Assembly: GCF_052045245.1 (NCBI RefSeq) | Contig: NZ_JBQEON010000016.1 | Coordinates: 76,903-140,902 of the forward strand | From: Burkholderia sp052045245 | GTDB taxonomy: Bacteria > Pseudomonadota > Gammaproteobacteria > Burkholderiales > Burkholderiaceae | DNA: 64,000 bases | Reading direction: 5' to 3' | Shown: positions 1 to 8,813 of the stretch, piece after piece | Layout of the letters: the number at the start of each line of letters is the position of its first letter | Numbering within the stretch: the first letter of the stretch is position 1 | The notes under the pieces: model-generated | What the model was told of the DNA's origin: nothing | The model's input: only the letters and a program-made list of their open reading frames with translations | The model's database searches: none | Program-made: the position numbers and the translations under genes

Positions 1-20
1 GGTTGGTGCGGGCCGCGCGC

Positions 21-1358
21 TCATGCCGTATCGCCGCGCGCGCCGGCGGCCGGCGCGACACGCGTCTCGCGCATCACGCACAGCGTCGCAACCGTCACGA
101 GGCCGAGCGCGATGAGGAACAGCGACACCGGCCACGACGCGTGATAGCGCGCGAGCAGTGCGGTCGCGATCAGCGGCGACATCCCGCCCGCGAAGATCGA
201 TGCCACTTCATGGCCGAGCGCGACGCCCGAATAGCGCACCTCGGTGCTGAAGAGTTCGCCGACGAGCGCGGGCAGCGTGCCGATCATCGCGCCGTGGCTG
301 ACCGCCGTGCCGAGCGTCAGCGCGAGCCACACGAGCGGCGTCACGCGCGTGTCGAGCAGCCAGAAGAACGGAAACGCGCAGGCGACGAGGCTCAGCGCGC
401 CGATCAGGTACACCGGCTTGCGGCCGATCCGGTCGGACAGCCGGCCCCACGCGAGCATCGCGGCCATCTCGACGACCATCGCGATCATCACGCCGGTCAG
501 CATCACGCCGTTCGGAATGCCGACGTACTTGCCGTAGACGAGCGAGAACGCGAGGAAGATGTACGCGCCGCCGTTTTCGGCGACGCGCAGCCCCATCGCG
601 AGCAGGATTTCCTTCGGATGGCGACGGACGCACTCGACGATCGGCAAATGCGTGTGCGCGCCGCGCTTGCCGGCCTGCTCGTAGTCGCGGCTCTCCGGCA
701 GGTGGCGACGGATATAGATGCCGATCGCGAAAATCGCGATGCTCGCGAGGAACGGCAGCCGCCAGCCCCACGTGCGGAACGCGTCGTCGGGTAGCGCCTG
801 CGCGGCGAGAAACGCGGCCGACGACAGCACGAAGCCGCCGCCCACGCCGAGCTGGCTCCACGCCGCGTAGTAGCCGCGCTGCTCGGGCGGCGCGTTCTCG
901 CTGATCATCAGCACGCCGCCGCCCCATTCGCCGCCGGACGCGACGCCCTGCAGCAGCCGCAGCGCGACGAGCGCGGCGGGCGCCCACAGGCCGACCTGCG
1001 CGTAGGTCGGCAGCAGGCCGATCGCGAACGTCGATGCGCCCATGATCAGCAGCGTCCACACGAGCGACGCCTTGCGCCCGTAGCGGTCGCCCACGTGGCC
1101 GAACACGATCCCGCCGAGCGGCCGCGCGACGAAGCCGAGCGCGAACGCGGCGAATGCCGCGAGGCTGCCCGCGAGCGGCGACGCGCCGGGCGGAAAGAAC
1201 ACGTGGCCGAACACGAGCGCGGCGGCCGTGCCGTAGACGAAGAAGTCGTACCACTCCATCGCGTTGCCGGCGACGGAAGCAATGACGATCCGGCGAAGCT
1301 GCCGGTCGGCGAGCGGCCGGGCGGCGCTCGGGGACTGCACGGTGTCGGTCGGGTACAT
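21..1358 (-). CDS. MFS transporter, metabolite:H+ symporter (MHS) family
   Basis: This 445-residue inner-membrane carrier probably imports a small organic acid or zwitterion with protons. Near the N-terminus it carries an EWYDFFVYG segment, the MHS-family signature shared with ShiA, ProP and KgtP. The loop after the second membrane segment has the MFS motif GDRYGRK, and about 12 hydrophobic segments follow. I chose the ATG at 1358 because translation from there begins shortly before the conserved EWYDF block; no strong Shine-Dalgarno precedes it. It lies downstream of an amine-uptake operon on the same strand, but a terminator-like hairpin and LysR debris separate them, so it may be expressed independently. 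The substrate cannot be read from the sequence. Confidence 0.88.
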   Translation of the reverse strand: MYPTDTVQSPSAARPLADRQLRRIVIASVAGNAMEWYDFFVYGTAAALVFGHVFFPPGASPLAGSLAAFAAFALGFVARPLGGIVFGHVGDRYGRKASLVWTLLIMGASTFAIGLLPTYAQVGLWAPAALVALRLLQGVASGGEWGGGVLMISENAPPEQRGYYAAWSQLGVGGGFVLSSAAFLAAQALPDDAFRTWGWRLPFLASIAIFAIGIYIRRHLPESRDYEQAGKRGAHTHLPIVECVRRHPKEILLAMGLRVAENGGAYIFLAFSLVYGKYVGIPNGVMLTGVMIAMVVEMAAMLAWGRLSDRIGRKPVYLIGALSLVACAFPFFWLLDTRVTPLVWLALTLGTAVSHGAMIGTLPALVGELFSTEVRYSGVALGHEVASIFAGGMSPLIATALLARYHASWPVSLFLIALGLVTVATLCVMRETRVAPAAGARGDTA

Positions 1359-1456
1359 GGCGGACTCTGAAGGGGGGCGGGCGCGTGCCGTCTGTCGAAC
1401 CCATGCGGCACTGCGGACTAGTGTTGTCGGCGCTGCCGTCCCGGTCAAATCCGCAG

Positions 1457-1480
1457 AAAAAGGGGAGTGTCATCACTCCC
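1457..1480 (-). terminator. Rho-independent terminator
   Basis: On the minus strand a perfect 7-bp stem (GGGAGTG / CACTCCC) with a 4-base loop is followed by five T residues. It lies just past the stop of the LysR remnant at 1500 and probably now also ends the operon whose last intact gene stops at 1701. Confidence 0.75.
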
Positions 1481-1499
1481 GCTGATGATGGTCGGCGCG

Positions 1500-1598
1500 C
1501 TACGGCGCGCTGTCCTGCAGCAGCGCGATCATCCGCTGCGCGAGCGGCGGCACGTACGCATCCGTCCGATGAACCACGCCGATGCGTCGGCGCAACTC
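1500..1598 (-). pseudogene. C-terminal fragment of a LysR-type regulator
   Basis: Reading the minus strand gives 32 residues ending in stop TAG at 1500. The fragment contains RRIGVVHRTDAY and PLAQRMIALLQD, which look like the last strand and helix of a LysR effector-binding domain. No start codon or HTH precedes it; the frame runs directly into the next fragment at about 1599. A terminator hairpin just downstream fits a former gene end. It is most likely the tail left by a deletion. Confidence 0.6.
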
Positions 1599-1679
1599 CA
1601 GTTCGCGCCGCGCGCGGCGCTCGAGCGCGGCCATGCGTTGAGCGCGGTGGCACGCGCGGTCGCGGAGAGGCTGCGGTAA
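1599..1679 (+). pseudogene. C-terminal fragment of a second LysR-type regulator
   Basis: On the plus strand, 26 residues ending in TAA at 1677-1679 contain ALERGHALSAVARAVAERLR, typical of the closing helix of LysR proteins. The fragment abuts the oppositely oriented LysR tail at 1500-1598. Two tails joined at their inner ends suggest deletion of the N-terminal parts and shared promoter of two divergent regulators. The sequence is short, so the family call is tentative. Confidence 0.45.
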
Positions 1680-1700
1680 CGCCGCCGCTCCCGCACCGGG

Positions 1701-2747
1701 CTAGCGCTCGATCTGCCGGTTCCAGCGCGTATCCCACTGAGCGCGGCGCGCGTTGATCGCCGTCCAGTCGACCACCGTCACCTTGCGTACGAGCTCGTCG
1801 ATGTTGCCGAGGCTTTGCTGCATCGCGGCGGGCATTTTCGCGAGGCGGTTGGTCGGGATCTGCTTGCCGGCGTCGGCCGCTTTCGTCTGCGCGGGCGCGG
1901 ACAGCAGGAACTGCGCGAGCTTCTGCGCGAGCTGCGGGTCCGGATTGTTCGCGACCACGCACAGGTCGACGAGCAGCAGCACGGGGCCTTCCTTCGGGTT
2001 CGCGTACGCGACCGGGATGCCCTTGTCCTGCAGGTCGCCGACGCCGGTCGGCGTCAGCGGGAACAGGCCGGCCTCGCCGGTCTGCACCATCTCGGAGATC
2101 TTCGCCGAGTTCGGGATGTACTCGACGACGTTCGGCCCGACCGTGCTCGCCCACTTGCTGAAGCCGGGCTCGACGTTCTGCTCGCTGCCGCCAAGCAGCC
2201 GGTTGATCGCGAGGAAGCCGTGTAGTCCGAACGTGCTGCTCGACGCGGACTGGAACACGACCTTGCCTTTGTATTTCGGATCGGCGAAATCCATCCACGA
2301 CGTCGGCGGCGCCCAGCCCTTCTCCGCGAACAGCTTCTTGTTGTACGCGATGCCGGTCATCCCGAGCTGCACGCCCGCGCCGACGTCGTCCTTCATCCGC
2401 GCGAACGGATACAGCTCCTTCAGTACCGGCGAATCGTCGAGCTTCTGGCAGACGCCGAGGCTGACCGCGCGCGCCATCACGCCGTCGTCGAGGAACGCGA
2501 CGTGGATCTGCGGCTTGTTGCGGTTCGCGAGCAGCTTCGCGAGCACGTCCGACGACGTGCCGGGCACGACGACGACCTTCACGTTGTTCGCCTTCTCGAA
2601 GTCGGGCAGCACCTGGCTCGTATAGGCCTTTTCCATCGGGCCGCCGTTCATGCCGACGTAGATCGTTTTCGTTTGCGCGAACGCAGGTGCGCTCGCACCG
2701 GCAACGCAGAGGGCGGCGGCGGCCGCGATCGTTCCGAGCAGTTTCAC
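1701..2747 (-). CDS. ABC transporter periplasmic substrate-binding protein (PotD/SBP_bac type)
   Basis: This 348-residue protein has a Sec signal peptide (basic start, hydrophobic core, cleavage after about residue 24 at AFA-Q). The mature domain resembles spermidine/putrescine and iron-type binding proteins and would deliver substrate to the permeases encoded at 5665-7436. The start is GTG at 2747, chosen because AGGAGA lies a few bases upstream and the GTG overlaps the previous gene's TGA in a GTGA junction, a sign of translational coupling. It is the last intact gene of a seven-gene operon. Placing the binding protein after the oxidase genes suggests that uptake and oxidation act on the same compound. 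The compound is unknown; an amine or opine is likely. Confidence 0.87.
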   Translation of the reverse strand: MKLLGTIAAAAALCVAGASAPAFAQTKTIYVGMNGGPMEKAYTSQVLPDFEKANNVKVVVVPGTSSDVLAKLLANRNKPQIHVAFLDDGVMARAVSLGVCQKLDDSPVLKELYPFARMKDDVGAGVQLGMTGIAYNKKLFAEKGWAPPTSWMDFADPKYKGKVVFQSASSSTFGLHGFLAINRLLGGSEQNVEPGFSKWASTVGPNVVEYIPNSAKISEMVQTGEAGLFPLTPTGVGDLQDKGIPVAYANPKEGPVLLLVDLCVVANNPDPQLAQKLAQFLLSAPAQTKAADAGKQIPTNRLAKMPAAMQQSLGNIDELVRKVTVVDWTAINARRAQWDTRWNRQIER

Positions 2748-3895
2748 TTGTGGGTCTCCTCTTGACGGAAAGGGGCGGCCGGCGCGCCGGATGCGACGAA
2801 GCGGCCGATCGAGAATGCTTCGAGTGGCGTGGCGGTTTCGCCGGCCGTGACGAGATCGGCGAGTATCTCGCCGACGCCGGGTGCGAGCAGGAAGCCGCCG
2901 CCCGAAAAGCCGAACGCATGCAGCAGGTTCGGCGTGGTGCGGCTCGCGCCGACGATCGGGTTGTGGTCGGGCGTGCAGCCTTCGACGCCGCTCCACGTGC
3001 GGATCAGCAGCGCATCGCGCAGCGCGGGCAGCAGCGCGCACGCATCACGCATCACCGCGCGGGTCGTGTCGACCGACGGCTGGCCGAATTCGCCGTCGCC
3101 GTGGCCGCGTCCGCCGCCGATCACGCAGTTGCCGCGCGCGACCTGCCGCGCGTACACGCCGCCGCCGTACACGCCGAGGTTGTGCGTGATGAACGGCGGC
3201 AGCGGTTCGGTTACCCACATGTTCGGGTAGATCGGCTCCATCGGCACGGCCTCGCCGAAGCGCTCGGCAATCGTGTTCGCCCACGCGCCGGCCGAATTGA
3301 CCAGCCACGTCGAGGTGCACGCGCGGCCGCCCGCGTGAAAGTGGAAGCGCGTGCCGTCGTGTTGAACGTCGCCGACCGGCGTGTGCTCGAACACGTCGGC
3401 GCCTGCCGCGCGCGCCGCGCGCGCGAACGCGGGCGACACGAGGCGCGGGTTCGCATGGCCGTCGGTCGAACACAGCGAACCGCCGAGCGCCGCGCGGCCG
3501 AGCCACGGGTAGCGGCGGCGGAACGCGTCGCCGCGCATCACCTGCAGCGGCAGTCCGTGCTCGCCGGCGAGCGCGGCATACGCGTCGAGCGCGTCGAGGT
3601 CGGCGTCGCTGCGCGCGAGCCGCAAATGTCCCGACACGACGAACTCGCCGTCGATGCCGATCAGCTCGGGCAGGCGATCCCAGATACGCCGCGCGCGCAG
3701 CGCGAGCGGCAGTTGTTCGGCCGGGCGGCCCTGGCAGCGCACGCCGCCGTAGTTCACGCCGCTCGCCTGCGCGCCGCAGTCGCGCCGCTCGAACAGCCCG
3801 ACGTGCAGGCCGCGCCGCGTCATCGCAAGCGCGGCCGATGCGCCGACGAGGCCGCCACCGACGATCGCGACGTCGTAATGCCGGATCTCACTCAT
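2744..3895 (-). CDS. FAD-dependent oxidoreductase, DAO family (opine oxidase B / HcnC-like subunit)
   Basis: This 383-residue flavoprotein begins with a dinucleotide-binding fold (VAIVGGGLVGASAA, about residues 9-22) and ends with the DAO-family block HNPIVGAS...GFSGGGF that contacts FAD. Such subunits oxidise an amino acid, sarcosine, glycine or opine at the C-N bond. The gene overlaps its upstream partner by 8 bp and its downstream partner by 4 bp. Next to an NAD/FAD subunit with a BFD-like iron-sulfur centre and a small 2Fe-2S protein, it fits the catalytic beta subunit of a three-part dehydrogenase like OoxAB/NoxAB or HcnABC. The specific substrate is not determinable. Confidence 0.85.
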   Translation of the reverse strand: MSEIRHYDVAIVGGGLVGASAALAMTRRGLHVGLFERRDCGAQASGVNYGGVRCQGRPAEQLPLALRARRIWDRLPELIGIDGEFVVSGHLRLARSDADLDALDAYAALAGEHGLPLQVMRGDAFRRRYPWLGRAALGGSLCSTDGHANPRLVSPAFARAARAAGADVFEHTPVGDVQHDGTRFHFHAGGRACTSTWLVNSAGAWANTIAERFGEAVPMEPIYPNMWVTEPLPPFITHNLGVYGGGVYARQVARGNCVIGGGRGHGDGEFGQPSVDTTRAVMRDACALLPALRDALLIRTWSGVEGCTPDHNPIVGASRTTPNLLHAFGFSGGGFLLAPGVGEILADLVTAGETATPLEAFSIGRFVASGAPAAPFRQEETHK

Positions 3896-5321
3896 CGCGG
3901 GCCTCGTCGGGAATCGCCGCGACGTCGTCGCCCACGAGCGCGGCCGAGATCGGGAACGGCTTCACCGGCGGTTGCGCGCGCAACCGGCCGACCTCCGCGA
4001 GCGGGCGGCCGGTTTCGGCGGCCAGTACGAGCGCGGTCGCGTCGCCGCACATGCGGCCCTGGCAGCGACCCATGCCGGCGCGCGTCAGTGCTTTCAGCCG
4101 GTTCAGCTCGGCGGCCTCGCCGCTACGGATGCAGCGCCGCAGCGTGCCCGCGTCGATTTCCTCGCAGCGGCACACGATCGTGTCGTCCGGGCAGCATGCG
4201 GCGAGCTCGGGCGGCGGCCCGAACGCCGCTTCGAGGCCCGCGCGGAACGCGCCGATGCGCGCGAGCGTGCGTTCGAGCGTGGCCGCATCGGGCTTGCCGG
4301 GCGGCGATGTCGGCGCGATGCCTGCGTCGTCGAGCAACGCGAGCGCGGCGCGCCGGCCCGATGCCTCGGCCGCGTCGGCCCCCGCGATGCCCGCGCCGTC
4401 GCCCGCGACGTAAATGCCGCGCACCGACGTCCTGCCGGCCGCGTCGCGCTCGGGCAGCCACGCGCGGTTGATCGGGTCGAAGCCGAACCGGCAGCCCGCG
4501 AGATCGGCGAGCTGCGTCTCCGAGCGCAGCCCGAAGCCGAGGCCGAGCGCATCGCAGTCGATCGTCCGCTGCGTCGCGTCGCCGCCGGCGGCGCGCCATG
4601 CGAGGCCGGTGACATGGCGCTCGCCGAGCACGCGATCGAGCGTCACGCCCGTTTCGATCGCGACGCCGTGCGCCCGCAGCCAGCCGATGTAATACAGCCC
4701 CTTCGCGAAGGTCGCCGGCATGCGCAGCAGCGCCGGTGTCGCGGCGGCCTGCCGGCGCAGCGGGCTCGTGTCGAGCACCGCCGCGACCTGCGCGCCGGCC
4801 TTCGCATACTGATACGCGACGAGATACAGCAACGGCCCCGTGCCCGCGAACACGATGCGGCTGCCGATCGCGCAACCCTGCGATTTCAGCGCGACCTGCG
4901 CGCCGCCAAGCGTATAGACGCCGGCAAGCGTCCAGCCCGGCACCGGCAGCATGCGATCGGTCGCGCCGCTCGCGACGATCAGGTGCGAGAACGGCACGCT
5001 CGTTTCGCGGCCGTCCTGCAGCGTGTCGACGCGGCCCGCGCCGCATGCCCACGCCAGCGTGTTCGGCCGGTAGTCGACGTGCGGCAGCAGCGCGGCCATC
5101 GTCCGGTGCACGGCGTCCGCCTTCGCGGCCTCGAAGCCGTGCAGTGCGCGCTTGCCGCGGGCGAACCTGCCGTCGACGGGCGGCTGCCGGTAGATCTGGC
5201 CGCCCCAGCGCGCGTTCTCGTCGATCACGACGGGGCGCAGCCCCGCGTCGACCAGCGCCTCGGCCGCGCGCACGCCGGCCGGCCCCGCGCCGACGATCAC
5301 GGGTTGCAGGGCGTCGCTCAT
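3888..5321 (-). CDS. FAD/NAD(P)-binding oxidoreductase with C-terminal BFD-like [2Fe-2S] domain (opine oxidase A / HcnB-like)
   Basis: This 477-residue protein has an N-terminal FAD motif (VIVGAGPAGVRAAEAL, about residues 8-23), a central second Rossmann motif and a C-terminal cysteine cluster. The cluster has CRC followed about 32 residues later by CQGRMC, the C-x-C...C-x4-C arrangement of bacterioferritin-associated-ferredoxin-like [2Fe-2S] domains. The ATG at 5321 overlaps the previous stop as ATGA. It probably passes electrons from the substrate-oxidising subunit to the respiratory chain or another acceptor, acting as the alpha subunit of a hetero-oligomeric amine or opine dehydrogenase. 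Confidence 0.85.
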   Translation of the reverse strand: MSDALQPVIVGAGPAGVRAAEALVDAGLRPVVIDENARWGGQIYRQPPVDGRFARGKRALHGFEAAKADAVHRTMAALLPHVDYRPNTLAWACGAGRVDTLQDGRETSVPFSHLIVASGATDRMLPVPGWTLAGVYTLGGAQVALKSQGCAIGSRIVFAGTGPLLYLVAYQYAKAGAQVAAVLDTSPLRRQAAATPALLRMPATFAKGLYYIGWLRAHGVAIETGVTLDRVLGERHVTGLAWRAAGGDATQRTIDCDALGLGFGLRSETQLADLAGCRFGFDPINRAWLPERDAAGRTSVRGIYVAGDGAGIAGADAAEASGRRAALALLDDAGIAPTSPPGKPDAATLERTLARIGAFRAGLEAAFGPPPELAACCPDDTIVCRCEEIDAGTLRRCIRSGEAAELNRLKALTRAGMGRCQGRMCGDATALVLAAETGRPLAEVGRLRAQPPVKPFPISAALVGDDVAAIPDEARDE

Positions 5322-5662
5322 GATGCGTCGCCGGCCGCGGCGTGCGGCGTGCCGGTGACGATCCGCATGCCGTCGGCGATCGGCGTCGAGCAGGCGCGCA
5401 CCCGTGCGCCGGCTTCGGTGCGCACCCAGCAATCCTGGCACGCGCCGATCAGGCAGAAGCCCGCGCGCGGCTCGCCGCTGAATTCGCTCACGCGCACGCG
5501 GCGCTGCGCGACGAGGATCGCGGTGAGCACGGTGTCGCCGGCGAGCGCCTGCGCGGGCCGTCCGTCGAGCGTGAATGCGACGGCGTCACGCTCGCGTTCG
5601 GCGATGCGCACGAACTGCGCGCCGTCGGCCGCGGTGTCGGTTGAACGGAAAACGGAAGTCAT
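5318..5662 (-). CDS. Small [2Fe-2S] ferredoxin-like subunit (HcnA / opine oxidase small subunit-like)
   Basis: This 114-residue protein matches the small gamma-type subunits of sarcosine, opine and HCN-synthase-type dehydrogenases. It contains the cysteine run GFCLIGACQDCWV and a later RACSTP cysteine, consistent with a plant-type [2Fe-2S] cluster (C-x4-C-x2-C...C). I chose the ATG at 5662; it lies 2 bp after the stop of the permease gene at 5665, and the end overlaps the next gene by 4 bp. It should carry electrons between the two flavin subunits. Confidence 0.83.
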   Translation of the reverse strand: MTSVFRSTDTAADGAQFVRIAERERDAVAFTLDGRPAQALAGDTVLTAILVAQRRVRVSEFSGEPRAGFCLIGACQDCWVRTEAGARVRACSTPIADGMRIVTGTPHAAAGDAS

Positions 5663-5664
5663 CG

Positions 5665-6459
5665 TCAGTGTTGGCCGATCAGGATGCGGTTCAGGCCGTA
5701 CACGCGATCGAGCAGCAGCATCGCGCCGGCGGTGATGAAGATGACGAGCGCCGACACCGACGCCATCATCGGGTCGATCGATTCGGTCGCGTACATGTAC
5801 ATGCGCACGGGCAGCGTGACCGTTTGCGGCGACGTGACGAAGATCGACATCGTCAGCTCGTCGAAGCTGTTGATGAACGCCAGCAGCCAGCCGCCCGTGA
5901 TGCCGGGCACGATCATCGGCAGCGTGATGCGGCGGAAGGTCGTCCACGGATCGGCGCCGAGCGAGCACGCGGCCTGCTCGATGCTGCGGTCGAGGCCCGC
6001 GACGGACGCAAGCACGAGCCGCATCACGAACGGTGTGATGACGATCATGTGCGCGAGCACCAGCCAGGCGAACGAGCCGGTCGCGCCGATCAGCGCGAAG
6101 AAGCGCAGCAAGGCGATGCCGAGCACGAGGCCGGGAATCACGAGCGGCGACAGCAGCAGACCGTTCAGGAACGCGCGGCCGGGAAACATTGCGCGGCCGA
6201 TGGCGAGGCCCGCCGGCAACGCGATCGCGAGCGACAGCGTCGCCGATGCGAAGGCGAGCTTCAGGCTGTTGAAGAACGCGGTGACGAAATCGGGGTAGTC
6301 GAGGATCGCGCGGAACCAGCGCAACGACAGCCCGTGGGTCGGCAGCGTCAGCGTTTCGTCGGGCGTGAACGCGACCAGCACGACGATCGCGAGCGGCGCG
6401 AGCACGAACAGGATCACGAGCGTGTGAAATGCGAGGGCGAAGGGGCCGTTCTTTCTCAT
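5665..6459 (-). CDS. ABC transporter permease (PotC-like)
   Basis: This 264-residue inner-membrane permease has about six membrane segments. A cytoplasmic EAA-type loop (EQAACSLGADPWTTFRRITLP) docks the ATPase. Length and layout match PotC/YdcV-type permeases for polyamine-like substrates. The ATG at 6459 overlaps the stop of the other permease (ATGA). Together with genes 6456-7436, 7437-8519 and 1701-2747 it makes a complete importer. Confidence 0.9.
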   Translation of the reverse strand: MRKNGPFALAFHTLVILFVLAPLAIVVLVAFTPDETLTLPTHGLSLRWFRAILDYPDFVTAFFNSLKLAFASATLSLAIALPAGLAIGRAMFPGRAFLNGLLLSPLVIPGLVLGIALLRFFALIGATGSFAWLVLAHMIVITPFVMRLVLASVAGLDRSIEQAACSLGADPWTTFRRITLPMIVPGITGGWLLAFINSFDELTMSIFVTSPQTVTLPVRMYMYATESIDPMMASVSALVIFITAGAMLLLDRVYGLNRILIGQH

Positions 6460-7436
6460 CGCGAGGAACCTCCGAGGCTGCGCGCGTAGCGGCGTTCGAG
6501 CACGCGGTAGTAGGTGAGCATCACGACGAGATTCGCAACCAGCAGCAACACCGCGATCGTCGCGCCGAGCGGCCAGTTCAGCGAGCCGAGGAATTCGTCG
6601 TAGACGGCGGTTGCCGCGACCTTCAGCCGGCGGCCGCCGAGCAGGCCGGGAATCGCGAACGCGCTCGCCGACAGCCCGAACACCATCAGGCTGCCCGACA
6701 GCACGCCGGGCATCAGCTGCGGCAACACGATGCGGCGCAGCGTCGTGAACGGCGATGCGCCGAGCGACAGCGCCGCGTGCTCGGTCAGCGGATCGAGCCG
6801 CTGGAGTGCCGTCCATACGGGGATCACCATGAACGGCAGCATCACGTGCACCAGCGCGATCACGATCGCGAAGGTCGTGTATTCGAGCTTGTACGGGCCG
6901 AGGCCGGCGAGCCCGAGCGCCTGGTTCACGAGCCCGCTCGTGTTGAGCAGCATGCTCCAGCCGAACGCGCGCACGACCACCGACACGAGCAGCGGCGCGA
7001 GGATCGCGAGCAGGAACAGCGAACGCCACGGGTCGCGCATCTTCGACAGCACGTACGCTTCCGGCGTGCCGATCGCGACGCAGAGCGCGGTCGTCAGCGC
7101 GGCGATGCCGAACGTGCGCGCGAAGATCGCATGGAAGTACGACGAACCGAGCACGTCCGCGTAGTTGCCGAACTGGAACGCGGCGATCGCGCCCGTTGCC
7201 GGGTCGAAGCGGTAGAACGTCAGCACGAACGTCATCGCAAGCGGCACGAGCACGAGCGCGGCGAACAGGGCGAATGCGGGCGCGCACATCAGCCACGGCG
7301 GCACATGCGCGCGCCATGTCGCGCGCGGCGTGAGCGCGGCGGCGCGTGCCGGCACGGCATCGACGGAAGTCGCGGACGGTTGCGCGAGCCCGGCCGGCAC
7401 GCCGTCGGTCGGGAGCGGGCGGGTGGGCTGTCCCAT
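6456..7436 (-). CDS. ABC transporter permease (PotB-like)
   Basis: This 326-residue permease has a proline- and alanine-rich cytoplasmic N-terminal extension of about 45 residues before the first membrane segment. The EAA loop reads EHAALSLGASPFTTLRRIVLP. It pairs with the PotC-like permease to form the membrane channel. Its start lies directly after the ATPase stop with no gap, so the two are co-translated or tightly coupled. Confidence 0.9.
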   Translation of the reverse strand: MGQPTRPLPTDGVPAGLAQPSATSVDAVPARAAALTPRATWRAHVPPWLMCAPAFALFAALVLVPLAMTFVLTFYRFDPATGAIAAFQFGNYADVLGSSYFHAIFARTFGIAALTTALCVAIGTPEAYVLSKMRDPWRSLFLLAILAPLLVSVVVRAFGWSMLLNTSGLVNQALGLAGLGPYKLEYTTFAIVIALVHVMLPFMVIPVWTALQRLDPLTEHAALSLGASPFTTLRRIVLPQLMPGVLSGSLMVFGLSASAFAIPGLLGGRRLKVAATAVYDEFLGSLNWPLGATIAVLLLVANLVVMLTYYRVLERRYARSLGGSSR

Positions 7437-8519
7437 TCAGGCCTCCCGGCGCATCACGCGCACGGCGTCGCTGTGCCAGTCGATGCCGACCGGCGCGCCC
7501 TCCGCGAGCGGCTCCGCGCCTTCGTTCTGGCAGCACACGAGCACTTCGCCGAGCGCGCTGTCGACGCGGTACAGCCACTGGCTGCCGAGGAAGAAGCGGC
7601 TCGTGACGGTCGCGGCGAAGCGGCCCGCGCCGGGCGCGCACAGTCGCAGCTTTTCCGGGCGGATGCAGACCGACACGGCGTCGCCGACGCGCATGTCGCG
7701 CTCGCGCGCCGGCAGGTGCGCCGTGCGGCCCGTTTCCGCGAGATCGTGGCCGAGGTCGATGCGGATCGCGTCGCCGTCGTGCGCGACGATCGTGCCGGGC
7801 AGCAGGTTCGCCTTGCCGATGAACTGCGACACGAAATGGTTCTCCGGGCGTTCGTACGCGCGATACGGCGTGTCGGTCTGCGTGATGCGGCCGGCTTCCA
7901 TCACGACCACGCGGTCGCTGATCGACAGTGCTTCCGATTGATCGTGCGTGACCATGATCGTCGTCGTGCCGATCTTGCGCTGGATCGCGCGCAGCTCGAA
8001 CTGCATCTCCTCGCGCAGCTTCGCATCGAGGTTCGACATCGGTTCGTCGAGCAGCAGCACCGGCGGCTCGATCACGACGGCGCGCGCGATCGCGACGCGC
8101 TGCCGCTGGCCGCCCGACAACTCGCGCGGAAAGCGGTGCGCGAGCGCATCGAGGCGCACCAGCGCGAGCGCCGCGCGAATGCGCTCGGCGCGCTCGGCCT
8201 TGTCGACGCCGCGCATGTCGAGACCGAAGCCGACGTTCTCCGCGACGCTCATGTGCGGGAACAGCGCATAGCTCTGGAACACGATGCCGAGCCCGCGGCG
8301 GTTCGGCTTCATGTGCGTGATGTCCTGCCCGTCGAGCGCGATGCGGCCGCGCGTGACGTCGACGAAGCCGGCGATCATCTGCAGCGTCGTGGTCTTGCCG
8401 CAGCCCGACGGCCCGAGCAGCGACACGAATTCGCCTTGTTCGACCGACAGGTTGACGTCGGCGACGGCGGTGAGCTGCCCGAACGATTTCGTCAGATCCG
8501 TAAGCGTGAGAAACGACAT
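7437..8519 (-). CDS. ABC transporter ATP-binding protein (PotA-like)
   Basis: This 360-residue ATPase has Walker A GPSGCGKTT (about residues 36-44), signature LSGGQRQRVA, Walker B VLLLDEP and the switch histidine in VTHDQSEA. A C-terminal TOBE-type regulatory domain follows, as in PotA and FbpC. The ATG at 8519 has GGAG about 7 bases upstream. It is the first gene of the seven-gene importer/oxidase operon, whose promoter must lie in the 294-bp space shared with the divergent IclR gene at 8814. Confidence 0.92.
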   Translation of the reverse strand: MSFLTLTDLTKSFGQLTAVADVNLSVEQGEFVSLLGPSGCGKTTTLQMIAGFVDVTRGRIALDGQDITHMKPNRRGLGIVFQSYALFPHMSVAENVGFGLDMRGVDKAERAERIRAALALVRLDALAHRFPRELSGGQRQRVAIARAVVIEPPVLLLDEPMSNLDAKLREEMQFELRAIQRKIGTTTIMVTHDQSEALSISDRVVVMEAGRITQTDTPYRAYERPENHFVSQFIGKANLLPGTIVAHDGDAIRIDLGHDLAETGRTAHLPARERDMRVGDAVSVCIRPEKLRLCAPGAGRFAATVTSRFFLGSQWLYRVDSALGEVLVCCQNEGAEPLAEGAPVGIDWHSDAVRVMRREA

Positions 8520-8621
8520 GGGAAGCTCCGGGTTCGCGCACCGCATGGCCGGTGCACCGATGACGCGGACTCTAGCCAACCATATTTCGGAGCGTCAATT
8601 TCGAATTCTGCTGATCGGGAT

Positions 8622-8638
8622 GAATTTTGAAAAAATTC
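8622..8638. promoter_or_regulatory. Candidate IclR-type operator between the importer operon and the IclR gene
   Basis: A perfect inverted repeat, GAATTTT-(3 bp)-AAAATTC, lies in an AT-rich island of an otherwise GC-rich intergenic space (8520-8813). IclR-family sites are often AT-rich palindromes of this size. A second, wider repeat (CGGAACG at 8646-8652 and CGTTCCG at 8675-8681) lies nearby. Both are inferred from symmetry and position. Confidence 0.45.
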
Positions 8639-8813
8639 CATTGAACGGAACGGATGAGGGAATCGCGCGCGAATCGTTCCGATGGATGACGCACGGGCAT
8701 GCCGCGAAATGCACGCGTCAATCCCGTGCACACCCGGATGCCCGTGGATGATCGACCGGACGACAATGGCGGCTCGCCTGTTTCGTTCAATGAAATCATC
8801 GAGGAGAGACGGC

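Noticed and set aside
208..2919. Long arginine-rich frame overlapping the MFS and binding-protein genes
   Set aside because: It is out of frame with recognisable domains on the same strand and has the composition of a shadow frame.
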